The position numbers were made by a program, and so were the translations under genes. The notes beneath the pieces are model-generated. The model was not told the origin of the DNA. It ran no database searches and worked only from the letters and a program-made list of their open reading frames with translations. A stretch of DNA of 64,000 nt, from positions 1 to 64,000 of the forward strand of contig JAJJLU010003508.1 of assembly GCA_023807065.1 (NCBI GenBank), read 5' to 3'. The DNA is from Isotricha intestinalis. Its lineage: Eukaryota > Ciliophora > Litostomatea > Vestibuliferida > Isotrichidae. Within the stretch, counting starts at the first letter, position 1. Each line of letters opens with the position of its first letter. Below are positions 11,717-22,679 of the stretch, piece after piece.

Positions 11717-12250
11717 ATAATGTTATTGAATTATATGAAAAATTTATATAATAAAGTTTTTTTACACTTATCTTTATTCATTAAAAATTAATCTTTGGAA
11801 ACTATTCCGCCAACATAAAAATTTCAAATGAGTAATTTTCTCAAAAAAATAAAAAGAAAACAATGATTTTTCAAATTATACCTTAATTTTTTGAAAAAAT
11901 ATGGATAATAAATTTTTCTATATATAAAAAAAGTTTTACAAATTTGTATTTAAATTTGAATTTTATTAAAATATTCATTTAAATAAAGAAGTTTTCTAAT
12001 GATTAAATCAAAAAAGTATGAAAAGATAAAAGTAGTGTTAACAAGAATTTTCAATGAATATGAGAAAAATTTATCAAAAGAAAGAATACTTCCAAATTAT
12101 TTAAATGAAAAAAGTATTGATTATTCAAAAATCATAAATTTGAACATAGATATAAATATTAAAAAGGAAAACTATTTAGGAAAGAATAAACCAATTAATA
12201 AAATGAAAAAAAAATTGCTAAAATTAAATAAATTCAAATTGTTATCATAA
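11717..12250 (+). pseudogene. Gene relic containing an 83-codon open block
   Basis: One frame carries protein-like text for about 530 bases, including SLETIPP, then KFQMSNFLKKIKRK, then an uninterrupted ATG-to-TAA block at 11999..12250 (83 codons, beginning MIKSKKYEKIKVVLTRIFNE). Upstream the same frame is broken by TAA and TGA codons. I read it as a decayed gene whose last part is still open. The open block could instead be a small real gene, but it has no recognisable domain. Confidence 0.3.
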
Positions 12251-12544
12251 ATAATAGTAAGAATATATAATATACATTTAAATATTTGAATTTCAGTAAG
12301 AGAGTAATTTTTAAATAAAATTGTATCCAATGATATTTCTAAATTATCAAATTAAATTATGATGAATATTATTGTATATATTTAGTTATAGAAAATTTTT
12401 CATATTATATAAATAAATATTTAAAAACATAATAATATAAAGAAGTATTTTATTTTCATTTATATTTATTAATATATTGAACTTATTCAACATTAAATTT
12501 AAAAAATTTTATTTACTAAGAAAAAAATAAAATAAAAATTATAT

Positions 12545-14806
12545 TTAAAACATTTCTACTTTTTCATTTGAAGTTATTTTATTTTTAATTTGTTGAACAA
12601 TTTTAATAAAATCTTTTTGAATAGAAACATTTCCACTTTTTAAGGAAACACTTTTTAATCCTTTAGTTTGACCTAATTTTTCTAAAAAATAAATTAATTT
12701 AATAAGAATTTCATTATTTTCAATATTTTGTTTATTATTATTATCAATTCCAATATATAAAATAGCTTTAGAACATCTTTCTATTGACAAAATAATTTTA
12801 TTATTACCTTTAATAACATATTTATCATCAAAATCTTCAATAAAATGAATAAAAATTTTTATCATTTTTGTTCTTGAAATTAGATTTGGAAAAATTTCAA
12901 ATTCAGATAACATTTTAAAATATTGAGAATAATCTATATAATCTTTTCCATCTGAATAAACTTTTAATATTTTAATTAATGAAGAAGTGATTTTATCAAT
13001 ATAATTTTTCATTGAATCTAATAATAAATTTAAATTCTCAAAAGAAAAAGATTCTTCTTCAATAAAACTTCTTACATCACTATATAATGGAATAACATAG
13101 TTATCTATAAATTCATTTGCATATTTAATTGGAAATTCACTCATTAATAACATTTCAATTGGAAAAGATTTATTTTCATATGAAATTGAATTAAATTGAG
13201 GATTATAAATTTTATTGGATAAACATAATATCATATATACAAAATTTTCAAAATCAATTCTTTTATTATTATTCTTTTGAATAATCCCTTTACTATTTGA
13301 AGAAAATTTTGAAAAATAAAAATTTAATGTAGAAAAAGACAACAAATTTGCTTTTAATTTATTATCTAAATATAATTCTGTCAATTTTTTATTTGATTCA
13401 TTAACTTTTGAATTTTCTATTTGATTATAATTACTACTTTCTAAACCCATATCTTTTATAAATTTAATAAATCCATTTTGTGTCATATAAATTGAAAAAA
13501 TTGTTTCATAAAATAATTCTGAATAAAATTTATATATCGAAGTTAAAATATTATAATATTTTTTTAAAATTTCAGGAAACATTTGTTTAACTTTAAATAT
13601 TTTATTATTGCCTTCTTTTGAAATTGATTTTAATTTCTCATTTTCTAATGAATCTTCTAAATTTCTGTTTGATTTTATTATATATTTTTCAATATTTCTT
13701 TTCGACAAATCATTATTTGATAAATTTAACTTATTTTGTGAAATTTGACTTAATTCATTATTACTCTTATTCATTTCATTATTATTATTTTTTTCATTAT
13801 TTTCTATATTCTCTTCAATATTATTTTCATTACTATCATTTATTTTTTTATATTCTTTTTCTGCTTGGTTAATCTCATTTGGCATTATATTTTTTAAATT
13901 TTCAGATTTATAAAATAATTGAATAATTGTATTTAAAGCTTCAGAATCAGAACCTTTAGCAAAAATTAACCACAAATTATTTTTTTCTTCTTCATTATTT
14001 GTTAATAAAATATTATTTACTGCTAATAAATAGAAACTTGCCATAAAATGAAATAAAGTAAAAAAACTTCCTTCATTACAACACATTTCATAATTTATTG
14101 ATTTAATCATTGTTTCTAAAATAAAATCTTTATTTAAAATAATATTTTGATAAACATCATTTAATTGTTCTATTGTTATATATGAAGGACATATTTCAAA
14201 ATCATTCATAATTCTAATAAATGCTCTTGAAGATAAATGATCTTTTTGTTTGTTTGAAATTGTTAATTTTTCAAAACAAAAATACTTTAAATATATTTTA
14301 GCAAATAAAAGATAATTTTCTTCAAATATCTCTTTATTTAATAAAGAAGTTAATTTTAAAATTAATAATTGATAATTTATTTTTGAAGAACTTAAACTTG
14401 ATTTCAAAATTTGGATTAGAGGAATTATATAAATTGAAATAAATTTTGATAGAGTAGTAGATTGATTAATCATAAATTCTTCTTGAAATTTTATTTCTGT
14501 TAATTTTATTATTAAATCACAGAAAGATTGGAAATTTAAATTGTTTTTTGCTTTTGTAAATGAATAAAAAATAATATTGGAATTTTTAATTGAAAGATTA
14601 TCATTATCAATTAATTGAGCATCTGATAAAAATTGTAAATATTGAATATTTGTTAAATACTTTTGATTATTTGAATAAAGATTAAATATTTCTTTTAATT
14701 GGGTCACTTCATATAAATTAGTTCCAACATGAGGATTTATTTTTTCAAATTTTTTTTGTTTATTACATTTACATTGTTGAATTGAAGTTGAAAATTTACT
14801 TGACAT
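12545..14806 (-). CDS. p25-alpha (TPPP-like) repeat protein
   Basis: 753 aa in one exon. Residues 25-120 match the p25-alpha core: LKEIFNLYSNNQKYLTNIQY, a FLSDAQLID segment, then IIFYSFTKAKNNLNFQSFCD and a LIIKLTEIKF tail. Diverged versions of the same EF-hand-like helical module appear near residues 190-270, 425-550 and 640-690. An Asn/Glu/Ser-rich spacer lies at about 320-400. p25-alpha/TPPP proteins bind and bundle microtubules, and long multi-module forms occur in ciliated protists. An axonemal or basal-body role is inference. The length is several times that of animal TPPP. Confidence 0.75.
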   Translation of the reverse strand: MSSKFSTSIQQCKCNKQKKFEKINPHVGTNLYEVTQLKEIFNLYSNNQKYLTNIQYLQFLSDAQLIDNDNLSIKNSNIIFYSFTKAKNNLNFQSFCDLIIKLTEIKFQEEFMINQSTTLSKFISIYIIPLIQILKSSLSSSKINYQLLILKLTSLLNKEIFEENYLLFAKIYLKYFCFEKLTISNKQKDHLSSRAFIRIMNDFEICPSYITIEQLNDVYQNIILNKDFILETMIKSINYEMCCNEGSFFTLFHFMASFYLLAVNNILLTNNEEEKNNLWLIFAKGSDSEALNTIIQLFYKSENLKNIMPNEINQAEKEYKKINDSNENNIEENIENNEKNNNNEMNKSNNELSQISQNKLNLSNNDLSKRNIEKYIIKSNRNLEDSLENEKLKSISKEGNNKIFKVKQMFPEILKKYYNILTSIYKFYSELFYETIFSIYMTQNGFIKFIKDMGLESSNYNQIENSKVNESNKKLTELYLDNKLKANLLSFSTLNFYFSKFSSNSKGIIQKNNNKRIDFENFVYMILCLSNKIYNPQFNSISYENKSFPIEMLLMSEFPIKYANEFIDNYVIPLYSDVRSFIEEESFSFENLNLLLDSMKNYIDKITSSLIKILKVYSDGKDYIDYSQYFKMLSEFEIFPNLISRTKMIKIFIHFIEDFDDKYVIKGNNKIILSIERCSKAILYIGIDNNNKQNIENNEILIKLIYFLEKLGQTKGLKSVSLKSGNVSIQKDFIKIVQQIKNKITSNEKVEMF

Positions 14807-15316
14807 TGTAATTTTTTAATTTATTTATTCTTATTTTTTTTTTTTGAAAAATTAAATTAAATAATTTTATTTTAAGAAATTATTATTTTTTCTTTGATTT
14901 TATTTTAAATAAATTAAAAGGAAAATTGAAAAAAAAAATAAAAAGAAGAAGTTGTTTTATATTTTCTATTTATTAATAATTTGTAATTTAGACATTTTTT
15001 ATTTTTTAGTTTTTTTGATTAATTTTTTTTATTCAATATTGACCATAAAAAACAATTTAATTATTTAATATATAATAAATGAATAAAGTTTAAAAAAATT
15101 GATGAAAATATTCTCAGCTCACTATGAATTATTCATAATGATTTAAAATTATTTCTGAATAAGAAACTTTCAATTAAATATAAAATATATTGAAAAAATT
15201 AAGTGATAGAAATCCTTATCTAATTTTTTTATATTAAATATTTTAAATTAATAACACAAAAATGAAATGTTTTTTATTTTATTATTTAATTTTATTTATT
15301 TCTTTATCCTTTTATT
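14807..15316. other. Non-coding AT-rich spacer
   Basis: 510 bp without a convincing frame on either strand. A short plus-strand stretch near 15095-15180 reads a little like protein but is too short and too interrupted to call. No regulatory motif was recognised. Confidence 0.5.
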
Positions 15317-15703
15317 TTAGTTTTTTTTTTCATAATTTTTATAAAAATCTATAATTGCATTAAAAGTAATTAAATCATTTGAAGAAAATTTATTTTTATA
15401 TTTTGTTTCTATATTTTCCAATATTTTTATTCCTTCACCTAAATTAGAAATATTAATAGGAGTTTCTATTTCATTTTGAGAAGTTTCTCTTTCTTTCTGA
15501 TTTATTTTTTCTATATTTGTTTTTACTTTATTACTAACATCTTTTAAAAATCCTCCAAAAGAATTAAAAGCTTTTGAAAAAAATTTTTTTGTATTTTCTT
15601 TAAAATCTCCTTGATTATTGTCATTATTATCATTATTTGCATATAAAGAATTATTATCCAAAGGATTATAAGAACTGACACCAGAATTTAAATTAGATGA
15701 CAT
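15317..15703 (-). CDS. Small acidic/Asn-rich protein, unknown
   Basis: 128 aa, ATG to TAA. The first 35 residues are Asn/Ser-rich. Residues 36-65 could form an amphipathic helix with Phe and Gly (KKFFSKAFNSFGGFLKDVSN), possibly a membrane-binding helix. The C-terminal 45 residues look folded (GEGIKILENIETKYKNKF). No family was recognised. It lies between the p25-alpha gene and another small minus-strand gene; spacing to the latter is 87 bp. Confidence 0.6.
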   Translation of the reverse strand: MSSNLNSGVSSYNPLDNNSLYANNDNNDNNQGDFKENTKKFFSKAFNSFGGFLKDVSNKVKTNIEKINQKERETSQNEIETPINISNLGEGIKILENIETKYKNKFSSNDLITFNAIIDFYKNYEKKN

Positions 15704-15790
15704 TTTTTTCCTTTTTGATTATTAATATTATTAATTTGAAATTATATATTTAAAATTGATAATAATATTTTATAAAAATAATTATTTTAT

Positions 15791-16288
15791 TTATTTTTTA
15801 ATTGGTTTTAATTTTTTTTTTTTAAAATCATTAACAGACATTTGAAGTAAATTTCCAAAATCAATTTTATTATTTTGTTTATTATATGTTTTCTTATTTA
15901 AAGGATTTAAATTAGCTTTTAAAGAAGAAAATGAAATATATTCAGTAGGTTTATAATTAACTTTATTAGCAACTGCAAAATTATCAGGATTTAACATTTT
16001 AAAAACATGATTTTTTTCTGATAAATTATCAATAGAAGTTTTTAATCTATTTATATTTGTTCTTAACATTATTTGATCTTCTCCTAATGTATCTATTCTA
16101 CTTCTTTGATTAATTAATATTTGTAACAATGAATTTAATGCCTCTTTTGGTGTAATTTTTTCTTTTGTTAATTTTGTTAAAATTTCATTTTCTGAAATTA
16201 AGCTTTGTAATATTTCATCTTTTTCTTTTTGTTCTATTTTTACTATTTCCTTATTTTTATTTTCATTTTTTTTATCATCTTTTTTCAT
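15791..16288 (-). CDS. Small coiled-coil protein, unknown
   Basis: 165 aa, ATG to TAA. After a Lys/Glu-rich start, residues 25-95 form a likely coiled coil (ILINQRSRIDTLGEDQIMLR, then TNINRLKTSIDNLSEK). The C-terminal part has basic patches ending KKKKLKPIKK. It lies 83 bp upstream (in gene orientation) of the WD40 gene's stop, so three compact minus-strand genes follow each other here. No function can be assigned. Confidence 0.6.
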   Translation of the reverse strand: MKKDDKKNENKNKEIVKIEQKEKDEILQSLISENEILTKLTKEKITPKEALNSLLQILINQRSRIDTLGEDQIMLRTNINRLKTSIDNLSEKNHVFKMLNPDNFAVANKVNYKPTEYISFSSLKANLNPLNKKTYNKQNNKIDFGNLLQMSVNDFKKKKLKPIKK

Positions 16289-16371
16289 TCTATACTTTTT
16301 GCTTTAATTAAAATATTAATTTAGGAATTAAATATAAATTAATTTCGTTTAAATTAAGATTTATAATTTAT

Positions 16372-17421
16372 TTAATTTTTATTTAACATTAATTTTTTTT
16401 TAAATTTCCAAATTTTTATACGTCCATCATCTGAAAAAGAAATAAATAATGCTTCATTTAATTTAATTAATCCATTTATGCACTTTTTATGAGCATTTTC
16501 ATAAGTATCATAATATTCAAATTGATCATTATTTTTAATATATACTCTTATTTTATAATTTTCTTCATCTTCTTTCAATATTTCATTTATTTCTGTTATA
16601 CTTTCCCCTGTAAAAAAAATTATTTTATTGTTCAATATATGAATAGAAATACAAATACAAAAATAATCTATTTTAATTGTTTGAATTTTTGTTATTGTTA
16701 AAGAAAATTCTCTCCCTTTTTTTATAAAAAACAATTCAATTAAGTTCAAACCTCCAATAACAATTTTCATATTATTTTCATTTTTCTCGAATGTTTTTAT
16801 ACCATATTGATAAGAAGAAATTTCACATTTACTTCCATCTTCAATATCAATTTTGTTATAGTGATTATTTACATTCCTAAATTCAGTTCCTTTTTCTCCT
16901 GAAATAGTGAGTACTTTAAAATCAATATCAAAAAACATAGAATAAATTTTTCCTAAATTTATATCTAACTTATCAGTTGTTTCTTGAATATTATCTTTAT
17001 CTCTAACTTTTACAGTTTGATCATAAGAACAAGAATACATAAGTTGTTCATTTACTAAAATCTGAGTAATAGAATCATTATGTTGAGGCTCTTTTTTTTC
17101 ATTTTTATTTTCCTCAAAAACTTTTATTTTTCTTTCAGTGTTATTCGTTTCTTCCCATCTTTTAATAATACCTTTTGAACCTCCTGTATAAAATAAGCTT
17201 TGTTTTATAATACAAATTGTAAAAATTGATTCATCAATTCCTATTATTTGTAATATATCATAATTTGCATCTAATATTATTAATGAATCATGATTTGAAT
17301 ATATTATATTTCCTGAAGGGAAAATTGCCATTGCATTTATTTCTTTTATTTCAGATAGACTTATATCCTTTTTATTTTTTATTTTGAATTGAATTTCTAT
17401 TTCCTCAGATTTTTCTTGCAT
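16372..17421 (-). CDS. Diverged WD40 repeat protein
   Basis: 349 aa in one exon. WD40-type blades are visible: FYTGGSKGIIKRWEE near residue 80, QILVNEQLMYSCSYDQTVKV near 120-140, and a last blade NEALFISFSDDGRIKIWKFK near 320-340. The blades between are weak, so a single seven-blade propeller is likely but not certain. No other domain is present. WD40 propellers serve as interaction platforms; no specific family can be named. Confidence 0.7.
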   Translation of the reverse strand: MQEKSEEIEIQFKIKNKKDISLSEIKEINAMAIFPSGNIIYSNHDSLIILDANYDILQIIGIDESIFTICIIKQSLFYTGGSKGIIKRWEETNNTERKIKVFEENKNEKKEPQHNDSITQILVNEQLMYSCSYDQTVKVRDKDNIQETTDKLDINLGKIYSMFFDIDFKVLTISGEKGTEFRNVNNHYNKIDIEDGSKCEISSYQYGIKTFEKNENNMKIVIGGLNLIELFFIKKGREFSLTITKIQTIKIDYFCICISIHILNNKIIFFTGESITEINEILKEDEENYKIRVYIKNNDQFEYYDTYENAHKKCINGLIKLNEALFISFSDDGRIKIWKFKKKLMLNKN

Positions 17422-17564
17422 TAACCTTATTATTCTATTATTAATTATAATAAATTATTTAGAACTCAATTAAAAAATAAATAAATATTAAATCAAAATA
17501 ATTCTAAGTGTTTTTTATACATATCTTCATTTTTAGTAATTAAATAAAAAAGATTTTTATTCCA

Positions 17565-18040
17565 CAAAAATTTAGAAGAAAAGAAAAAATAAAGCATTAG
17601 AAAAGAATCAAAATAAAATAGATTAAGCCTGAATTATGTAAAAAATATTTAACAGAAAAATAAGGATAGAACTAGATGAATTAAAAAATAATATCAATAA
17701 TCAAAAAAGAAAAATATAATATTATTAACAAATAAAATAAATAATTTAAAAAAGAAAAAAAGTTATGGAATTTCTTTTATTGAAGATAATATTTTAGGAC
17801 AATTTATTGATGTATTATTAATAAAAAGATTGATAAAGCTGTTATTTTCACTTTTAATGGAGAAAATGATTTTTAAAAAAAATAAAGATTAAAAAGAAAT
17901 TAATAATTAATTAAATTGAATCAAAATATTAAATTAGCTTTGATCTATTTTTAAACAATTAAAAATTAGTGAAAATGATTAAATTTGGGAATATGTAGAT
18001 TTATTTTTAATTCTGAATTTACTATTTGGTTTTTTAACAG
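17565..18040 (+). pseudogene. Decayed coding sequence, family unknown
   Basis: In the 897-bp spacer 17422..18318 the plus strand reads as protein-like text (SYGISFIEDNILGQFIDVLL near 17761; KQLKISEND then IWEYVDLF near 17955) with frequent in-frame TAA or TAG and at least one frameshift near 17825, where the next frame gives DKAVIFTFNGENDF. Several stop codons fall where CAA (Gln) would be plausible. No family was recognised. The remainder of the spacer is plain AT-rich DNA. Confidence 0.35.
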
Positions 18041-18318
18041 TTAAAATCAAAATATTTAGATTTTAGAAATTAATCTTTAAGTATTAACAGAATTTTTAAT
18101 AGTTATATATAAAAGAAAAAATAAAAAAATTATTTTTCACATTTTTATTAATCACAAAAAATAAATTAAATAAATTATTAAAAATATATTAACAGTATTA
18201 ACAATTTACAGATTTCTTAAATAAAGTATAATAAATATATACAATAAATTAATTTTAATAATATTTTAACTTCATCTTTCCTAAATACAAAATAAAATAA
18301 AATAAATTCATTGATAAA

Positions 18319-21300
18319 TTAAATTATAGAATGTTTTGAATTTAGGCATTGCCAAGGTGCTAATCCATCTCTATTTTTAATATTTTCATCAGCTCCATTT
18401 CTAATTAATAAATCTGCTAATTTAAAATTTTGATAAGTTAAAGCATAATGTAAAGGAGTATTTAATTTTTTATTTTGAGAATTAGGAAGAGCACTTCTAG
18501 ACAATAAAAATTCAATAATTTCATTTGAGCCACATTGAACTGCTAAATTTAATAATGAATTACCTTCTTCGTCTTTAATTTCAGGATTTATTTTAAATTT
18601 ACAAAATAATTCTTTAAAACTTTGAAAATTATTATCTTTTACATAAAAAAATAATGATTCTAAATAATTACTATATTTCTTTAATATATTTGATTTAATT
18701 ATATGAGTTTGAAATAATATTGATTCTTTATTAAATAATTTTCTTGAATGATTTCTATTAATTAATAAAAAACTATTATCTTGTTGTAAAGGAGAAGTAT
18801 ATAGTTTTTTATCTATTTGTTTTCTTAACTTTTCTTTTAATTTTTTTTCTTTTTTTATTTCAAATAATATTTTATTATTAGCTTCAATATCTCTTGTTCT
18901 TTTAAAAAAAGTTTTTTTCCATATATCAACTTTTTGATTTTTACCTCCAATTTTTCCATTTCTAAATAAAATAGAAGTTTTTTGATTTGTATTTGATCTT
19001 TGAAAATTTTTATAAGTTCCTATTTTTTTTGAATAATTTTTTAATGTTAATCTTAATTTTTTAAAATGTTGAGAAGTTAATTGACTTTTTAATTCAATTT
19101 CAAAGGGGAATAAAAGTTCTTTTTGTGATAATAAATTTAAAGATTCAAATTCTGAAATTCCGCCATCACATATTAAAAATTTATTATAGTATTTCGCTGA
19201 AATTTTATCTATTCTATAAATTTGAAAATTTATTTTTTTCAATTTTGTTAGACTAAATCTTACTTTCTGATTTTGATTCTTTCCAAAATTTGTAAAAATA
19301 GTTATTTCATTATTTTTATTTACTTCATTTGATAAATAATTCAATTTATAAATTTGTTCATAAAGATTTATTTCAAAGTATTTTTCATTTAAATCAAATT
19401 TTAAAAAATAAAAAAGAAAATTTTGAATATAAAAAGTAATTAATAATTTCAAAATTTGTAAATCCATATAAATATTAATTTTATTTTGCAATTTAGGAGA
19501 ATAAATATAATTTCTAAAAATTTTCTTTTTATCTTTATCATACTCTCCTTTCTTTTTTTTAAGGAAAATATTATTTAAATTTTCCTCATATTTTTTTTCA
19601 ACATCTAACATTATTTTATTTTTATATTTTATAATATTATTGACTAAATTATCTTTAAAATTATTACAACATAAATCAATATCTTCTAAAATATTTTCAT
19701 TTTCTTCTTTTAATTTTTCAACAAATTTCAAACCAATTTCTTTTAAAAATTTATTTTCAAAAACAAGTTTATTTTCTCTCATAGAAACTCTAACAGAATT
19801 TGCTCTTATATCAAAAAATCCAAAAGAACTTTTAGAATATTTAGATTTACTTTTTTTTAAAGAATTATTATCTGAAGAAGAAGAAAAACTTTCATAATCT
19901 GAATCTCTTTCTTCTAAAAAACAATATTTATGTTGATTTATGCATTTATCAAATATTTGTTTAGTATTATCTACTTTCGGTAAAGATTTATTTGTACAAT
20001 TTTTTGATTCATTTTCTTCTTCATTTTCAGATTCTATATTCATTTTTAATTTTGTTGAAGATTTTGAAAGTTTTTGAGGACTATTTATTGATTTTCTTTT
20101 TCTTTCTGTTCCATTTAAAATTTCTGGTATTCGAGATAATTGTTTAACAAATTTTTTATTTATTTTTTTTTTTTGAGTCCTAAATAAATTAGAATATCTT
20201 TTATTATCATTATTATCATTATTAGTATTATTATTATTATTATTTTTGTAAGAATAATTTGAATTTATTTCATTATAAGAATTTATAATTTCTGGATTTG
20301 AATTTAATTCATTAAATGAAACATGACTAAATGAGGATTTTTTTCTTGGATTAAATGACGAATAAGAAGTAAAATTTAATAAACCTTTTTTTAAATCTTG
20401 AATTTGTTTTGGTGTTTGTTCTTCTTTTTCTAATCCATTATCATCTATATGAAATAATTTATAAAAATGAGAGTTTTTAAATTTCGCATTTTTTGTCCAT
20501 TTTTTTAACCGAGACATAAAATCATCTTTATCTTTTTCTTTTATATATGTTGTTTTAGATTTTGTCTTTTTTATAATAATTTCATTTTCATTATTTTCTT
20601 CATTATCATAACTTACAAAATGAATTAATTCATTATTTGAATTTAATATACTTTTCTTTTTTTTTGATGAAGGATTATAATGAGTTTTTTTTCTTGTTAT
20701 TTTATTTTTTTTTTCTTTTTCTTTTTTTGGAGTATAAAATCTAAAAATTTTATCTTTTTTTTTTTCATTATGATTTAAATTATTATCATTAATCATATAA
20801 TTATCATTTAAATAATTTTCAGAATTATCATTTGAAGAAAAAATATTATTTCTATTTTGATTAGAAATATATTGTACACTATTTCTATTCACTAAAATTT
20901 TATTATTTGAATTATTACTTTGACTCAATGAATCTTGAACAGAAAACCTTTGATTTTTTAATTTATGGTTTTTAGGTTTTAATAATTTTAAATTTATCAT
21001 TTTTCTATTATTTTTTTTATTTAAAATAAATCCTGAATCATAATTTGAACTGTCATCACTTTGATTATTTGAATTTCTTTGACTTGAATTTATTAGTTTT
21101 GATTCTTGGTTTTTTTCTTGTTCTTGAATATCATTTTTATGAAATAAATCTGAATTATTTGTTTTATGCGGAACTACTATTTCATAATTACTAAGATTAA
21201 TATCAATTTTTTTATCTTCATTTAAATCTGCAAGATTCATTAAACTTTTATTTGTCTTAAATATTTTTATTTTTTTTCCTATTCTTTTTTTATCATTTCG

Positions 21301-21759
21301 ATTCAATCCCATAAAACTAGAATTTTTCTTATTATTTCTTAAATTTGTTCTATTTGTTGTATTTAATAAAGAAAAATCATCATTATTAATTAAATGATGT
21401 TTAGGTTTAATTGGGTTATTCTTTTTTTTAATCTTAACAAACCCAAAAGTTAAATTTGTATTATTTCTTTGAAAACTTCTAAAATTATCTCCTGTACTTT
21501 CCATTGAACTATTATTATAATGTGGAGAATTCTCCTGAGATGAATAATTATTTATAAATATATTAGCTGAATTTCGATGATATTTATTTTTTTTCAATTC
21601 TCTATAATTTGATATATTTGATGATATTGAATTATGTTTTGATGATATCTTTGATTTCATTGAAGATTTTTTAACATTATTTTTTCTTCCTAAAAAAGGT
21701 CTTTTTATAAAAAATATTATTTACAAACCTATATGTGATCTTTTTTGGGAAATAATCAT
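18319..21759 (-). CDS. Large disordered protein with C-terminal ankyrin repeats
   Basis: Two exons, 21729..21759 and 18319..21689, with a 39-nt intron at 21690..21728 (GTTTGT...TTTTAG), giving 1133 aa that begin MIISQKRSHIG. The intron length is a multiple of three but carries an in-frame TAA. An alternative start without the first exon is the ATG at 21660 (1113 aa). The N-terminal 640 residues are Asn/Ser/Lys-rich and disordered. Residues about 660-930 look folded but unrecognised. The last 95 residues contain three ankyrin repeats (EGNSLLNLAVQCGSNEIIEF, NTPLHYALTYQNFKLADLLI, a final NIKNRDGLAPW). It is probably a scaffold; no catalytic motif is present. Confidence 0.7.
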
Positions 21760-22129
21760 TTTTTTTTATATTTTTATTAATTAAATTGTATTGTTTTTCA
21801 TGAATTAATATTATTTTTTCTCTATTTATTTAAAAAATAATGATAATAATTATATTTCATCGATTAAACAAAATTTAGTTATTAATATTATAGAATAATA
21901 TTTTTTAGAAAAAAAGGAAAAATTCAATTTATTTAATATGTGAATTAAGATACATTTTGATTTTCATTAATTTCTCTTTCTTTTCAAAAAGACCTTCATT
22001 TTTCAATTTTTTATTTCTGTGGTCGATAAATTTTTTTGAATTTAGAATTTATATTAATAAAATTTCAAATAAAATTTAAAATAACAAAATTAGTTATAAT
22101 AATTCATTTAGGTTTAAATCATCTTAATG

Positions 22130-22492
22130 ATAATTTTTTATCTCTTTTTAATTTAATTAAAAATTATTTTTTTTATTAAATAATGTAATTATAAGCAAAT
22201 ATTAGGAGGAATTAAATTCTGAAAAAATAGGAAATTCTTAATATAATTATCGATTTAATAATCTTAAGAAATGTAAATTTATTGTTAAAAGATAAAAATC
22301 ATTAAGAAAAGTAAATAAATTAGATGTTCAAAAAAAAGAAGAAAAAAAGGAATAAATAAGAATTAAAGGAGATTTAGAACTTAATTCTTTTCAAACATTT
22401 TATTCTAATCAATTAAAACAAAAAGCAATTTATATGAATAATTTTCAAAATAATTATAGTCATTTAGTTCAATATTATCAAATCTTTAAAAT
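22130..22492 (+). pseudogene. Gene relic with in-frame TAA codons, family unknown
   Basis: From about 22210 a single plus-strand frame runs about 95 codons with only three internal TAA codons before ending at TAA near 22495. It reads YNYRFNNLKKCKFIVKR, then SLRKVNKLDVQKKEEKKE, then IRIKGDLELNSFQTFYSNQL and QKAIYMNNFQNNYSHLVQYY. Glutamine is otherwise CAA. A further protein-like stretch (GLNHLNDNFLSLFNLIKNYF) lies upstream in another frame. No indel is needed across the main block, which suggests recent inactivation. The rest of 21760..22679 holds nothing recognisable. Confidence 0.4.
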
Positions 22493-22679
22493 CTAATTTA
22501 AATAGTACAATTTCAATAATTAAAAAATAATTGAAATAATCATCAAAACAATAATTTAATTTAAACTTTTTTTTAATTAATGAAATTTTAATAATTTAAA
22601 TATATATTATTTTATTTAAAAACAAAATAAAAAAATATTATTGTTTTTTATAACAGAAAAAAATTATTAATATAAAATT

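Noticed and set aside
15095..15180. A kinase-like relic (text resembling HNDLK)
   Set aside because: Too short, with stops on both sides; no other kinase motif nearby.
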